Positions 54,818 to 63,838 of a stretch of 64,000 nucleotides of DNA are shown here, piece by piece. The position numbers and the translations under genes were made by a program. The notes beneath the pieces were generated by a model. It was not told where the DNA came from, searched no databases, and saw nothing but the letters and a program-made list of their open reading frames with translations. This DNA comes from Cupriavidus metallidurans CH34 (lineage in GTDB: Bacteria; Pseudomonadota; Gammaproteobacteria; Burkholderiales; Burkholderiaceae). Each line of letters begins with the position of its first letter. The stretch's first letter is position 1. Where the stretch lies: the NCBI RefSeq assembly GCF_000196015.1, contig NC_007973.1:1302001-1366000 (forward strand). The letters run 5' to 3'.

Positions 54818-57010
54818 TTGTCCGAACCGATCGAAGACACATCCTTATCCGACGGCCCCAATGTGGCCGGAGCCGCCGACATGCCGGAGTCGCTCGCGAA
54901 CGCCGTTGCCGCGGCGGCAGCCGACCAGGCCGCGCTAAGGTCTTCGCAACTCGCTACGATCTTTGCCGAAACCGGCACGCTGGCCAGTGCGATCCCCGGC
55001 TACCGGCCGCGCGCGGCGCAGGAGAAGATGTCCGAGGCCGTGGCCAATGCGATCGCCGACAACGACACGGTGATCGTCGAGGCTGGCACGGGTACGGGCA
55101 AGACGTACGCCTATCTGGTGCCGGCCATGCTCTGGGGCGGGAAGGTCATCCTTTCGACCGGTACCAAGAACCTGCAGGACCAGCTTTACCTCCGCGACAT
55201 TCCGACGGTACGCCATGCGCTGAACGTGCCGATCTCCGTCTCCCTGCTCAAGGGGCGGGCCAACTACGTTTGCCACTATCACCTGGAGCGGGCACAGGCC
55301 AACGGCCGGCTGGCGTCGAAGCAGGATGCGGCCTGGTTGCGCGAGATCAGCCGATTCGCCAAGACCACGACGTCCGGGGACAAGGCCGAGCTGGCCGAAG
55401 TACCCGAGAACGCGCCAGTGTGGCAGCTCGTGACGTCCACACGGGACAACTGCCTGGGCAGCGAATGTCCGAACTACAAGGAATGCTTCGTGATGCGCGC
55501 CCGCAAGGAGGCGCAGCAGGCCGACCTTGTGGTCGTCAACCATCACTTGTTCTTTGCCGACGTTGTGCTGCGCGATACCGGCATGGCCGAATTGCTGCCC
55601 GCCGCCAACACAGTGATCTTCGACGAAGCGCACCAGTTGCCCGAGACGGCGACGTTGTTCTTCGGCGAAACGTTGTCGACGAGCCAACTGCTCGAGCTGG
55701 CCCGTGATACCGTGGCCGAAGGGCTGTCGCACGCGCGCGATGCGGTGGACTGGGTCGCGCTTGGGGCACCGCTCGAACGGGCTGCCCGCGATCTGCGCCT
55801 GGCTTTCGGCAGGGAGAACGCCCGCCTTGCGCTGGGGCAGATCGACGCCGACCCGCGCATTCGCGAGCCGTTTCACGAAACGCTCGACGCGCTCGACACG
55901 GCGCTGTCCGACTTTGTCGAGGCACTGGAATCGCAGGCCGAGCGTGCCGAGGAGCTTGAACAGTGCCATCGCCGCGCGCTCGAACTCGCCCAGCGGCTGG
56001 CGGCATGGCGCGACGACCGGATTGCCGCATCCCCGGTGCCTGCGGCCGAGCCGGCCGACGATGCGGAAGGCGACCAGACTTCCCAGTCTGTCCAACCTGC
56101 CCAGCTTGGCCCCGAAACCGTACGCTGGGTGGAAGTGTTCTCGCACACGGTGCAGTTGCATCGGACGCCGTTGTCGATCGCGCCAATCTTCAGCCGGCAA
56201 CGCGCAGGCCAACCACGCGCGTGGGTCTTCACCTCTGCCACGCTGTCCGTGAAGGGCAACTTCACCCATTACGCCGCGCAGCTTGGGCTGGATCGCGATC
56301 GGTCGTTGACACTGCCGAGCCCGTTTGACTATGCGAAACAGGGGCTGCTGTATGTGCCCCGGGATATGCCACCGCCGCAATCGCCTCAATTTACCGAGGC
56401 GGTGGTGGAGCGGGCGCTGCCGTTGATCGAGGCGGCAGGTGGTCGCACGTTCCTGCTTTGCACCACGTTGCGGGCGGTGCAGAAGGCGTCGGACATGCTC
56501 TATGACCTGTTCGCTGAGCGTGGTATCAACCTGCCGCTGCTCGTGCAGGGCCAGGCGAGCCGTACCGAATTGCTCGACCGCTTCCGCGAGCTTGGCAATG
56601 CCGTGCTGGTGGGCAGCCAGAGTTTCTGGGAAGGCGTTGATGTCCGTGGCGAGGCGCTGTCGCTGGTCATCATCGACAAGCTGCCGTTCGCACCGCCCGA
56701 TGATCCAGTGCTGGCAGCGCGCATGGAAGTACTGCAGAAGAAGGGGCTCAGCCCGTTCGCGGTTCACCAGCTTCCGCATGCGGTGATCACGCTGAAGCAG
56801 GGTGCTGGCCGACTGATCCGGTCTGAGACCGATCGCGGCGTGCTGGCGATTTGCGATACCCGGCTCGTGGAAAAGCCGTATGGCCGGCAGATCTGGCAGA
56901 GTCTTCCGCCGTTCACGCGCACGCGAGAAGCCGACACCGTCATTCGGTTCCTGGAAGGGTTGGGGCGAGGTGAGGCACCGGCGTCCGAGTCCGACACGGA
57001 TTCGGAGTAG
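54818..57010 (+). CDS. yoaA: ATP-dependent DNA helicase YoaA (DinG/XPD family, Fe-S)
   Basis: A 730-residue superfamily 2 helicase. Walker A AGTGTGKT is at 89-96; an iron-sulfur domain has Cys152, Cys212, Cys217 and Cys223; the DEAH box is at 269-272. The C-terminal half has the helicase motifs GSQSFWEGVDVRGEALSLVI and QGAGRLIRSETDRG. It unwinds DNA in repair, with a known link to the polymerase clamp-loader subunit chi. No ATG lies at the expected start; TTG 54818 has an AGGAAG site 8 bases before it and is chosen over ATG 54881. A terminator lies about 220 bases after the stop. Confidence 0.93.
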   Translation: MSEPIEDTSLSDGPNVAGAADMPESLANAVAAAAADQAALRSSQLATIFAETGTLASAIPGYRPRAAQEKMSEAVANAIADNDTVIVEAGTGTGKTYAYLVPAMLWGGKVILSTGTKNLQDQLYLRDIPTVRHALNVPISVSLLKGRANYVCHYHLERAQANGRLASKQDAAWLREISRFAKTTTSGDKAELAEVPENAPVWQLVTSTRDNCLGSECPNYKECFVMRARKEAQQADLVVVNHHLFFADVVLRDTGMAELLPAANTVIFDEAHQLPETATLFFGETLSTSQLLELARDTVAEGLSHARDAVDWVALGAPLERAARDLRLAFGRENARLALGQIDADPRIREPFHETLDALDTALSDFVEALESQAERAEELEQCHRRALELAQRLAAWRDDRIAASPVPAAEPADDAEGDQTSQSVQPAQLGPETVRWVEVFSHTVQLHRTPLSIAPIFSRQRAGQPRAWVFTSATLSVKGNFTHYAAQLGLDRDRSLTLPSPFDYAKQGLLYVPRDMPPPQSPQFTEAVVERALPLIEAAGGRTFLLCTTLRAVQKASDMLYDLFAERGINLPLLVQGQASRTELLDRFRELGNAVLVGSQSFWEGVDVRGEALSLVIIDKLPFAPPDDPVLAARMEVLQKKGLSPFAVHQLPHAVITLKQGAGRLIRSETDRGVLAICDTRLVEKPYGRQIWQSLPPFTRTREADTVIRFLEGLGRGEAPASESDTDSE

Positions 57011-57232
57011 CTGTCCCAGTTTGTACCAGGCAACCACGAGTTCGTAGCATCTGCCCGCCGGGGATGGTCTTCCCGCACCAGACTTACTCGATCGGCAGCG
57101 GCTACGAGATTCCGAGTGACCGCAGCCAGCGCATCCAAGCGGCTTGGTCGCCATGACGAGGCCTACGGCACGTACGATGGTTATCGTGCCGAGAAGGGGG
57201 CGTGTTCATGAGCCCAACGTCTGGCGTCAGGC

Positions 57233-57267
57233 CAAAAAAAACCGCACGGATCGCGTGCGGTTTTTTT
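57233..57267 (+). terminator. rho-independent terminator, bidirectional
   Basis: An 8-base stem (ACCGCACG at 57241-57248 with CGTGCGGT at 57254-57261) is flanked by eight A on the left and seven T on the right. Confidence 0.85.
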
Positions 57268-57269
57268 GT
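57262..57269. other. probable attL of a Tn4371-family ICE
   Basis: The bases TTTTTTGT agree with TTTTTYRT, the 8-base target that I recall for Tn4371-family elements. They lie in the T-tract of the terminator, about 175 bases upstream of a Tn4371-type integrase gene. The matching right copy is outside the window, so the call is inference. Confidence 0.5.
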
Positions 57270-57444
57270 TTCACGATGACTCCAGCCCGGTAGTTCGCTG
57301 GACTGCGCCGTAGCTCGATACAGCAGGTTTATCAATAGCTTACGCGCGTCCATCATATGCCGGTGCTTTCTGAAACTTGACCCGGTTTTCCCTCGTGCCG
57401 CTCCTATCTGGCTCTTGGAATCCGGGTCGTTCCAAGGAGTCATC

Positions 57445-58644
57445 ATGGCAAAGATCAAGCTCACCAAGACCGCCGTGGAGGCGGCCCAGCCCCAGGCCAA
57501 GGATGTTGAACTGCGGGATACCGTGGTGCCCGGCTTCCTGTGCAAGATTACCCCGACGGGCCGCCGGGTGTTCATGCTCCAGTACCGCACGAACTCCGGC
57601 CAGCCCCGCAAGCCCTCGCTGGGGCTATACGGGGAGCTGACCGTCGAACAGGCACGAGTCAAGGCACAGGACTGGCTGGCCGAGGTTCGCCGGGGCGGCG
57701 ACCCCGGCGGCGCCAAGGCCGAGGCGCGCAAGGCGCCCACGATGGCCGAGTTGTGCAAGAAGTTCATGGAGGACTACTCCAAGAAGCGCAACAAGCCCAG
57801 CACGCAGGACGGCTATCAGGGCGTCATCGACCGCAACATCATCCCGCTGCTGGGCCGCAAGAAGGTGCATGACGTGAAGCGGCCCGACATTGCCGGGCTG
57901 ATGGAGAAGCTGGCCTACAAGCCGACCGAGGCGAACAAGACCTTCGGCGTGCTGCGCAAGATGTTCAACCTGGCCGAAGTGTGGGGCTACCGCCCGGACG
58001 GCACGAATCCGTGCCGCCACGTCCCGATGTACCCGCCGGGCAAGGAAACCCGGCTCATCGTGGACGAGGAAATGGTGCGGATCTTCCGTCATCTGGAGAA
58101 GCTGGAGGCGGAAGGGCTGGAGAACTACGTCATCCCGCTGGCGATCCGGCTGCAATTCGAGTTTGCCGCCCGGCGCTCCGAAATCTGCCCGCTCGAATGG
58201 AGCTGGCTGGACTTCGAGAACCGGCGCGTGGTGTGGCCCGACAGCAAGGTCGGCGGCATTTCCAAGCCCATGAGCGAGGAAGCCTATCGGCTGCTTTCGA
58301 CGGCGCCGCGCCGGGAGGGCTGCCCCTATGTCCTGCCATCGCCCAACGACTCGACCAAGCACCTGACCTTTGGCGAGCACTATGGCGGCTGGTGCCGGGT
58401 GCTCAAGGCCGCCGGCGTCCCGCACGTCGGCACGCACGGCATCCGCCATCGCTCGACCACCGACATAGCCAATTCCGGCGTGCCGACCAAAGTGGGCATG
58501 AAGTTAACGGGCCACAAGACTGTGGCGATGTTCATGCACTACGTCCACACCGAGGACAAGCCGGTGCGCGATGCGGCCGAGCTGGTGGCCAGCCGGCGCC
58601 AGGCCATCACGGGCGCGCGCCAGCTTGCGGAGGCGGCAGCATGA
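57445..58644 (+). CDS. int: tyrosine recombinase integrase of a Tn4371-family ICE
   Basis: A 399-residue integrase of the P4-like type with an N-terminal DUF4102 arm-binding domain (MAKIKLTKTAVEAAQPQAKD) and a C-terminal catalytic domain. The catalytic residues are Arg243, His331-x-x-Arg334, His357 and Tyr366. From memory the N-terminus is nearly that of Tn4371 integrases. An AAGGAG site precedes ATG 57445 by 7 bases. It overlaps the next gene by 4 bases, so they are made together. Confidence 0.9.
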   Translation: MAKIKLTKTAVEAAQPQAKDVELRDTVVPGFLCKITPTGRRVFMLQYRTNSGQPRKPSLGLYGELTVEQARVKAQDWLAEVRRGGDPGGAKAEARKAPTMAELCKKFMEDYSKKRNKPSTQDGYQGVIDRNIIPLLGRKKVHDVKRPDIAGLMEKLAYKPTEANKTFGVLRKMFNLAEVWGYRPDGTNPCRHVPMYPPGKETRLIVDEEMVRIFRHLEKLEAEGLENYVIPLAIRLQFEFAARRSEICPLEWSWLDFENRRVVWPDSKVGGISKPMSEEAYRLLSTAPRREGCPYVLPSPNDSTKHLTFGEHYGGWCRVLKAAGVPHVGTHGIRHRSTTDIANSGVPTKVGMKLTGHKTVAMFMHYVHTEDKPVRDAAELVASRRQAITGARQLAEAAA

Positions 58645-59717
58645 ACACGCGCCGGTCATCCGCAGCGTCGTCCGCAGCGTCGTCCGCAGCGCCTTCGGCG
58701 CTGCTGGGCGACATTCGGGCACTGATCGAGGCGGCGCGCAAGCGCGCCGCCTCGACGGTGAATAGCGAGCTGACGATGCTCTACTGGCGCATCGGCCAGC
58801 GCATCCGCACGCAGGTCTTGGACGGGCGCCGGGGCGCTTATGGCAAGGAAGTCCTGCCTACCCTGGCGGCGCAGTTGGTGAAGGAGTACGGCAACAGCTT
58901 TGCCGAGCAGAACCTGCGCCGCATGGTGCAGTTCGCAGCCACCTTTCCCGACGAGCAGATTCTCGTATCACTGATACGAGAATTGAGCTGGACGCACTTC
59001 ATCGCCCTGATCCCGCTGAAAGACCCGCTCCAGCGGGACTATTACGCGCAGATGGCGAGCGCCGAACGCTGGAGCGTGCGGACGCTGCGTGAGCGCATCG
59101 ACTCGATGCTGTACGAACGCACGGCGCTGTCCCAAAAGCCGGGCGAGACGATCGCACAGGAGTTGGCGAAGATGCGCGATGCGCAGCGCATGTCGCCCGC
59201 CCTAGTCATGCGCGACCCGTACATCCTCGACTTCCTGGGGCTGCGGGACACTTGGCAGGAAGGCGACTTGGAGGCGGCGATCATCCGCGAAATGGAGTCG
59301 TTCTTGTTGGAGCTGGGCGCGGGTTTCAGCTTCGTGGCCCGGCAGAAGCGCATCCAAATTGACGGCGAGGATTTTCACCTCGACCTGCTGTTTTACAACC
59401 GCAAGCTGCGGCGGCTGGTGGCAGTGGAGTTGAAGGTCGACGAGTTCAAGGCGGCTTTCAAGGGACAGATGGAGCTTTACCTTCGCTGGCTGGACAAGCA
59501 CGAACGGGAGCCGGAGGAGGCCTCGCCGCTGGGGATCATCCTTTGCACCGGCAAAAAGCGCGAGCAGATCGAATTGCTGGAGCTGGACAAGTCGGGCATC
59601 CACGTCGCCGAGTATCTGACTGCCTTGCCGCCGAGGGGTGTGCTGGTGGAGCGGCTGCAACAGGCAACGCAACGGGCGCAGTTGCAGATCGAGCAGCGCA
59701 AGACCGACAACCAGTAG
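58641..59717 (+). CDS. DUF1016 / PDDEXK nuclease family protein (YhcG-like)
   Basis: A 358-residue protein. After a low-complexity SSAA repeat start (encoded by a 12-base repeat, 58659-58691), the DUF1016 N-terminal domain (YWRIGQRIRTQVLDGRRGAY) and the C-terminal PDDEXK-type nuclease domain follow, with FHLDLLFYN and VAVELKVDEF as the Asp and Glu-x-Lys of the active site. ATG 58641 overlaps the integrase stop; the upstream frame is a shadow of int. Such genes are common at this place in ICEs, perhaps for element defence. Confidence 0.88.
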   Translation: MNTRRSSAASSAASSAAPSALLGDIRALIEAARKRAASTVNSELTMLYWRIGQRIRTQVLDGRRGAYGKEVLPTLAAQLVKEYGNSFAEQNLRRMVQFAATFPDEQILVSLIRELSWTHFIALIPLKDPLQRDYYAQMASAERWSVRTLRERIDSMLYERTALSQKPGETIAQELAKMRDAQRMSPALVMRDPYILDFLGLRDTWQEGDLEAAIIREMESFLLELGAGFSFVARQKRIQIDGEDFHLDLLFYNRKLRRLVAVELKVDEFKAAFKGQMELYLRWLDKHEREPEEASPLGIILCTGKKREQIELLELDKSGIHVAEYLTALPPRGVLVERLQQATQRAQLQIEQRKTDNQ

Positions 59718-60068
59718 TCCTGTCCGAAGAAGTCGGGCGTCCCGGCGTGCCGCCGTCGCGCTGTCGTGCTGCGCATCGAGCCTCGCTGCGCGAGTCTCTC
59801 CCCATGCGGGCTTCCATCACTGACGCCTCCGGCCCGGCTCGCTGATCCGGGCCTGCGCGCTCCGCTTGCCAAAAGCCGACTGTGTGCAGTGGGCGGGTGT
59901 GGGCGGTCTTGCTGTTCCCTTCACCGTATCACGGCGTTCTCGCCGTCAAGGGCGGCGCGCGCCATGCGCGCTTGCGACCTGGCGGCCGTCTGCGACCCCT
60001 GACTGCTTGCGCTGCGCCGTGCTGGCGCCGGTTCCGGGCAATTCCGCCCGAGCAACCGGAGCACGATC
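59718..60068. other. ICE intergenic region before radC
   Basis: A 351-base stretch without a convincing gene. It contains a small hairpin (ACGGCG-TTCT-CGCCGT, 59931-59946). I recall near-identical sequence upstream of radC in related islands, which suggests a conserved regulatory leader. Confidence 0.5.
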
Positions 60069-60485
60069 ATGTCGCAACTTTCCCTCTCTCTCGATACTCC
60101 GCTGATGGTGCGCGATGGCCGTGGGCGCTATCGGCCGGCGGACGCCGACCAGATTCTGGAGGCCGCGCGCCAGGTCATCGAACAGAAGATGCAGCGCGGC
60201 GAGGCGTTCACTTCGCCGGAGGCGGTGAAGGACTACCTGCGCGCCAAGCTGGCCGGCTTCGAGCACGAAGTCTTCGCGGTGTTGTTCCTCGACACGCGCC
60301 ATCGGTTGATCGACTACGTGGAGATGTTCCACGGCACGATCGACGCCGCCGAGGTGCATCCGCGCGAGGTGGTGAAGCAGGCGCTGCGGCTCAATGCAGC
60401 GGCGGTCATCGTCGCCCATTATGTTCCGCGCCACATAATGGGCGTTATGTGCCCTGTTTTCTTATGTGCCCGGTCGTACCGATAG
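60069..60485 (+). pseudogene. radC: radC (JAB-domain) gene truncated by the RIT element
   Basis: The first 117 codons read as a normal ICE-type RadC (VFAVLFLDTRHRLIDYVEMF, then LRLNAAAVIVAH). The metal-binding continuation HNHPSG is missing: after AAVIVAH the frame runs into unrelated residues and stops at 60485. The break is at about base 60419-60420, where the RIT element begins. The catalytic JAMM motif would be lost, so the product should be inactive. The remaining 3' part should lie beyond the window. Confidence 0.85.
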
Positions 60486-60531
60486 GGGCATATTTCAAGC
60501 ACTTCTGAGCACGGCCTGGCCACATAATGGC
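60414..60531. repeat. left terminal repeat region of the RIT element
   Basis: It holds GCCCATTATGT/ACATAATGGGC as an inverted pair (60414-60424 and 60433-60443), two direct TTATGTGCCC copies (60445-60454 and 60462-60471), and blocks GGCATA (60487), CAAGCACT (60496) and CCACATAATGG (60520-60530) that recur inverted at the right end. Confidence 0.7.
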
Positions 60532-60582
60532 GGGTGGCGCGCAACATGACATTTCCTCTACTTTTCCAGAAGGGTGATTGTC

Positions 60583-61842
60583 ATGTTGGAACATCACTTC
60601 CGGTCGCTTAAGGCGATCGACCGCGTCAGAGCCCAGTGGCTGGGGCCACAGATTGAACGCTACGTGCAGTCGTTGGACGAACTGCATACCAGCAATGCCA
60701 CGGTACGCCAGCATATCCGCGCACTTGGGCACTTCAATGATTTTGTCATTGCCAGGGGTGTCACGAAGCTAGAAGCACTTCCCGACCATGTTGATGCCTT
60801 TGTCGAGTATTGGCACGCCGGTCACGCAGGCTGGTGCAAGAACAACCAGGACCGAGCCGCTGTCACCGCACAGAGCCGTGTTCCGGTGGAGCGGATGCTT
60901 TGCCTGGCCTTGCCGGATTACACACGCCCGAACAACCGGCCAGCGATGCCGTTTGCCAATACGGTTCCTGGTTTCTTGCCTTTCTTGAACGATGAGAAGG
61001 GGCTTCGTCAGGAGTCGCAGCAGCGCTACCTCTATACGCTTCGTCCTTTTGAAGCCTATCTGAACAGGGGCGGCATTGCTTTGTCGGGATTGGAACCTGC
61101 CCACATCAGCCGCTTTCTCGAAGAACGCGCCAAGACACTGCACAAGGCCGGCATGCGAGACACCGCCGGCGCCCTGCGCATCTTCCTGCGTTATCTGCAT
61201 CGAGAAGGCATCGTGGCTACGGATCTCGTACGTAGTGTGCCGCGCGGCCGTATCTACCGCCAAGCATCCATTCCACGCGCAATTGGATGGCAGGATGTTG
61301 AGCGGCTGCTGACCAGCATCGACCGCAGGTCCATCTTGGGCAAGCGCGACTACGCCATTCTGACGCTATTGGCCAGTTATGGGTTGCGCGCCAGGGAGAT
61401 CGCTGCGCTGTGCCTGGACGATTTCGACTGGACACATGCCCAGATCAGCATCCCAATGCGCAAGGGAGGCCATTCGACGCGCTATCCCTTGTCGGCCACA
61501 GTGGGCGATGCTGTGATTTCCTACCTGCAAGCTCGGCGCAGTGATGTTCCTCACCGCCAAGTCTTTCTCACCGCCAGGTCTCCCTACATTCCCATGCGCC
61601 ACTGGACCGTTTCGGCCATGGTTGGGATACGCATGCGAGACATCGGCATCCAAGTGACACGGGCGGGCTCTCACACACTGCGCCATGCCTGCGTGCAGCA
61701 CCTCGTGGAAGCCGACATGCCCTTCAAGGTCATTGGTGACTACGTAGGCCATAGCCATCCGTCTTCCACGCTTGTCTATGGCAAGGTGGCGGTACACAAG
61801 CTGCGTCAGATCGTCCTCTTCCAAGGGGAGGACGTGCTATGA
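60583..61842 (+). CDS. ritA: RIT tyrosine recombinase A
   Basis: A 419-residue tyrosine recombinase, the first of three. It has a SAM-like N-terminal DNA-binding domain and a catalytic domain with YGLRAREIAAL (Arg), HTLRHACVQHL (His-x-x-Arg), the YVGHSHP His and the VYGKV Tyr. All catalytic residues are present. ATG 60583 follows an AGAAGGG site; a GTG three codons earlier is the alternative. Overlaps ritB by 4 bases. Confidence 0.88.
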   Translation: MLEHHFRSLKAIDRVRAQWLGPQIERYVQSLDELHTSNATVRQHIRALGHFNDFVIARGVTKLEALPDHVDAFVEYWHAGHAGWCKNNQDRAAVTAQSRVPVERMLCLALPDYTRPNNRPAMPFANTVPGFLPFLNDEKGLRQESQQRYLYTLRPFEAYLNRGGIALSGLEPAHISRFLEERAKTLHKAGMRDTAGALRIFLRYLHREGIVATDLVRSVPRGRIYRQASIPRAIGWQDVERLLTSIDRRSILGKRDYAILTLLASYGLRAREIAALCLDDFDWTHAQISIPMRKGGHSTRYPLSATVGDAVISYLQARRSDVPHRQVFLTARSPYIPMRHWTVSAMVGIRMRDIGIQVTRAGSHTLRHACVQHLVEADMPFKVIGDYVGHSHPSSTLVYGKVAVHKLRQIVLFQGEDVL

Positions 61843-62831
61843 CTGCCCACTGGAATGGTTATCACAGCGCGCTGGCCACACATATCGAACAATACCTTCG
61901 GGCCAAGCGCGCCATGGGTTGCAAGTTCGCATGCGAAGGCCGCCAACTGAGACTCCTTGATCGGTTCCTCGCTGAGCGCGGCATTGACAAGATAGACGTC
62001 ATCGACGGCGCATGCTTGCAGGCGTTTCTGGACTCGCGTCACCGAACCAATCCTCGTAGTTATAACAATCTGCTCGGAGATGTCCGGAGATTGTTTGACT
62101 GGATCGTCGGTCAGCAGATGCTGCCCGCATCGCCATTGGTTGCAAAGGCCAAGCCGCAGAGAGCCCGGCGGATTCCCTTCCTGTTCTCACCCGAAGTGAT
62201 CAGGCGACTGCTGGCCCTGGCCAGGGCTTTGCCGGATAACTCCCGTGCACCACAGCGCGGCATCACCTACGAGATGATTTTTGCACTGCTCGCCAGCCTT
62301 GGGCTACGAGTGGGCGAGGTGGCCGGTTTGCAGTGGGGCGACGTGGACCTGGAGCGCGAGGTCCTGGAGATATCCAACACCAAGTTCGGCAAGGACCGGC
62401 TGGTGCCCTTTGGCCCCAAGCTAGCAGCCAGGCTACGCGAGTATCGGCTTGAACGCGAGCGGCAGGGCCGTATCTGCACAGGCGCCCACCATCTGTTTTC
62501 ATGGAACGGCCGCACACCGATCAGCACCAATAGCATCCGCAACACCTTCAGGGACGATCTGCTGCCACAGCTACACCTCACGGTGCCGCCTGGCTGCTTT
62601 GGCCCGCACGTCCATGGTTTGCGGCATTCTTTCGCGGTGCGAACGTTGCTGGGCTGGTACCGCCAAGGAATCATTCCCAGTGACCGCTTGCATCACCTGT
62701 CCACGTTCCTGGGACACGTCAATCCCAAGAGCACGGCGGTGTATCTGACGATCACCAACGAGCTGCTCGATGCCGCCAATGAGCGTTTCGAGTCATTTGC
62801 ACCATTGTTGGCTGCGGGAGGTTCATCATGA
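61839..62831 (+). CDS. ritB: RIT tyrosine recombinase B
   Basis: A 330-residue recombinase with LGLRVGEVAGLQW (Arg), HGLRHSFAVRTL (His-x-x-Arg), FLGHVNPKST (His) and AVYLTI (Tyr). The sequence between the HxxR and the GH box has an extra stretch (GWYRQGIIPSDRLHHLS) compared with A and C. Translationally coupled to both neighbours (ATGA), implying fixed stoichiometry. Confidence 0.88.
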   Translation: MTAHWNGYHSALATHIEQYLRAKRAMGCKFACEGRQLRLLDRFLAERGIDKIDVIDGACLQAFLDSRHRTNPRSYNNLLGDVRRLFDWIVGQQMLPASPLVAKAKPQRARRIPFLFSPEVIRRLLALARALPDNSRAPQRGITYEMIFALLASLGLRVGEVAGLQWGDVDLEREVLEISNTKFGKDRLVPFGPKLAARLREYRLERERQGRICTGAHHLFSWNGRTPISTNSIRNTFRDDLLPQLHLTVPPGCFGPHVHGLRHSFAVRTLLGWYRQGIIPSDRLHHLSTFLGHVNPKSTAVYLTITNELLDAANERFESFAPLLAAGGSS

Positions 62832-63838
62832 AGGACTTCAACCTTCCGTCGATCATTCACCGCTACTTTCTGGAGTATTTGCCTCGGCACAAGGGGCTGC
62901 AATCGAGCTCAATCCGCAGCTATCGGGATAGCCTGCGCCTGTTCCTGATCTTTGTGGCGGGCACACACCGGCTCGGCGTCAGCGAACTGGTATTGGAGCA
63001 CCTTGATTATCCCGCCGTGCAGGCGTTTCTGCACAGCATGGAGGCCGATCGAGGCAACGCCATCAGTACCCGCAACCAGCGCTTGGCGGCACTTCATGTG
63101 TTCTACGAATACGTGGGCCGGACCGTTCCAGAGATGTTGCCTACCAGTGCCAAGGTCGCTGCCATCCCGATGAAGCGTTGCCCACGGCCGGAGATGACGT
63201 TCCTTGGACGTGACGAGGTTCAAGCCATGTTCGCCTGCATTCCTGCTCAGCATCGCCTCTCATCACGGGATCGGGCGCTGCTTATGCTGCTCTACAACAC
63301 CGGCGCGCGTGTTTCAGAGGTCGCGCATCTGAAGGTCGAACAACTCGACCTGCGCTCACCTGCGCGCGTCAGGCTATTGGGCAAGGGGTCGAAGTGGCGC
63401 ACGTGCCCACTCTGGAACCAGACGGCCAAGGCGCTGCAGGCGATGCTGGATGAGCGCGGAACGAACTTGCCTCCCGAATCGCCGGTATTCGTTGGAGCTT
63501 CGCAGGCGCCGATGACCCGGTTCGGTATTTACAAGCGCATCCGCCACTATGCCACGCTCTGGGAAGCATCGGGGCACACAGCTTCCGCAGCCAAGGTAAC
63601 GCCTCACGTATTTCGACACACCACAGCGGTTCATCTACTTGAGTCGGGCGTGGAGGTCAATGTCATCCGAGGCTGGCTGGGACATGTCAATCTGGAGACG
63701 ACCAATCGCTATGCGGAAATCACCATTCGCATGAAGGCCGAAGCCCTGAAGTTGTGCGATCCGATCGTCGCAGGTGTTCCACGCAAACCCGCCTGGAAAG
63801 ACGATGCTGCGATGATGGCCTGGCTGTCGTCCCTCTGA
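62828..63838 (+). CDS. ritC: RIT tyrosine recombinase C
   Basis: A 336-residue recombinase with YNTGARVSEVAHL (Arg), HVFRHTTAVHLL (His-x-x-Arg), WLGHVNLETT (His) and NRYAEI (Tyr). It is close to XerC/D-like single recombinases. Last of the three coupled genes. All three appear catalytically complete, suggesting they act together on the element ends. Confidence 0.88.
   Translation: MKDFNLPSIIHRYFLEYLPRHKGLQSSSIRSYRDSLRLFLIFVAGTHRLGVSELVLEHLDYPAVQAFLHSMEADRGNAISTRNQRLAALHVFYEYVGRTVPEMLPTSAKVAAIPMKRCPRPEMTFLGRDEVQAMFACIPAQHRLSSRDRALLMLLYNTGARVSEVAHLKVEQLDLRSPARVRLLGKGSKWRTCPLWNQTAKALQAMLDERGTNLPPESPVFVGASQAPMTRFGIYKRIRHYATLWEASGHTASAAKVTPHVFRHTTAVHLLESGVEVNVIRGWLGHVNLETTNRYAEITIRMKAEALKLCDPIVAGVPRKPAWKDDAAMMAWLSSL

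Larger units (their letters stand above)
57011..57444. other. intergenic region spanning the chromosome/ICE boundary
   Basis: A 434-base gap between yoaA and the integrase gene. The left 220 bases show no convincing gene. A terminator lies at 57233-57267. The right part, from about 57270, should be the left end of the integrated element and the integrase promoter region. No tRNA here, so insertion is not into a tRNA gene. Confidence 0.6.

Noticed and set aside
54935..57154. 739-codon reverse frame opposite yoaA
   Set aside because: Shadow of the helicase gene, which has all its motifs on the other strand.
57050..57240. Possible gene remnant between yoaA and the terminator
   Set aside because: Short stretches look protein-like in different frames, but none has a start, ribosome site or recognisable motif.
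58659..58691. 12-base TCCGCAGCGTCG repeat considered as a regulatory iteron
   Set aside because: It lies inside the DUF1016 coding sequence, codes for a SSAA linker, and has fewer than three copies.
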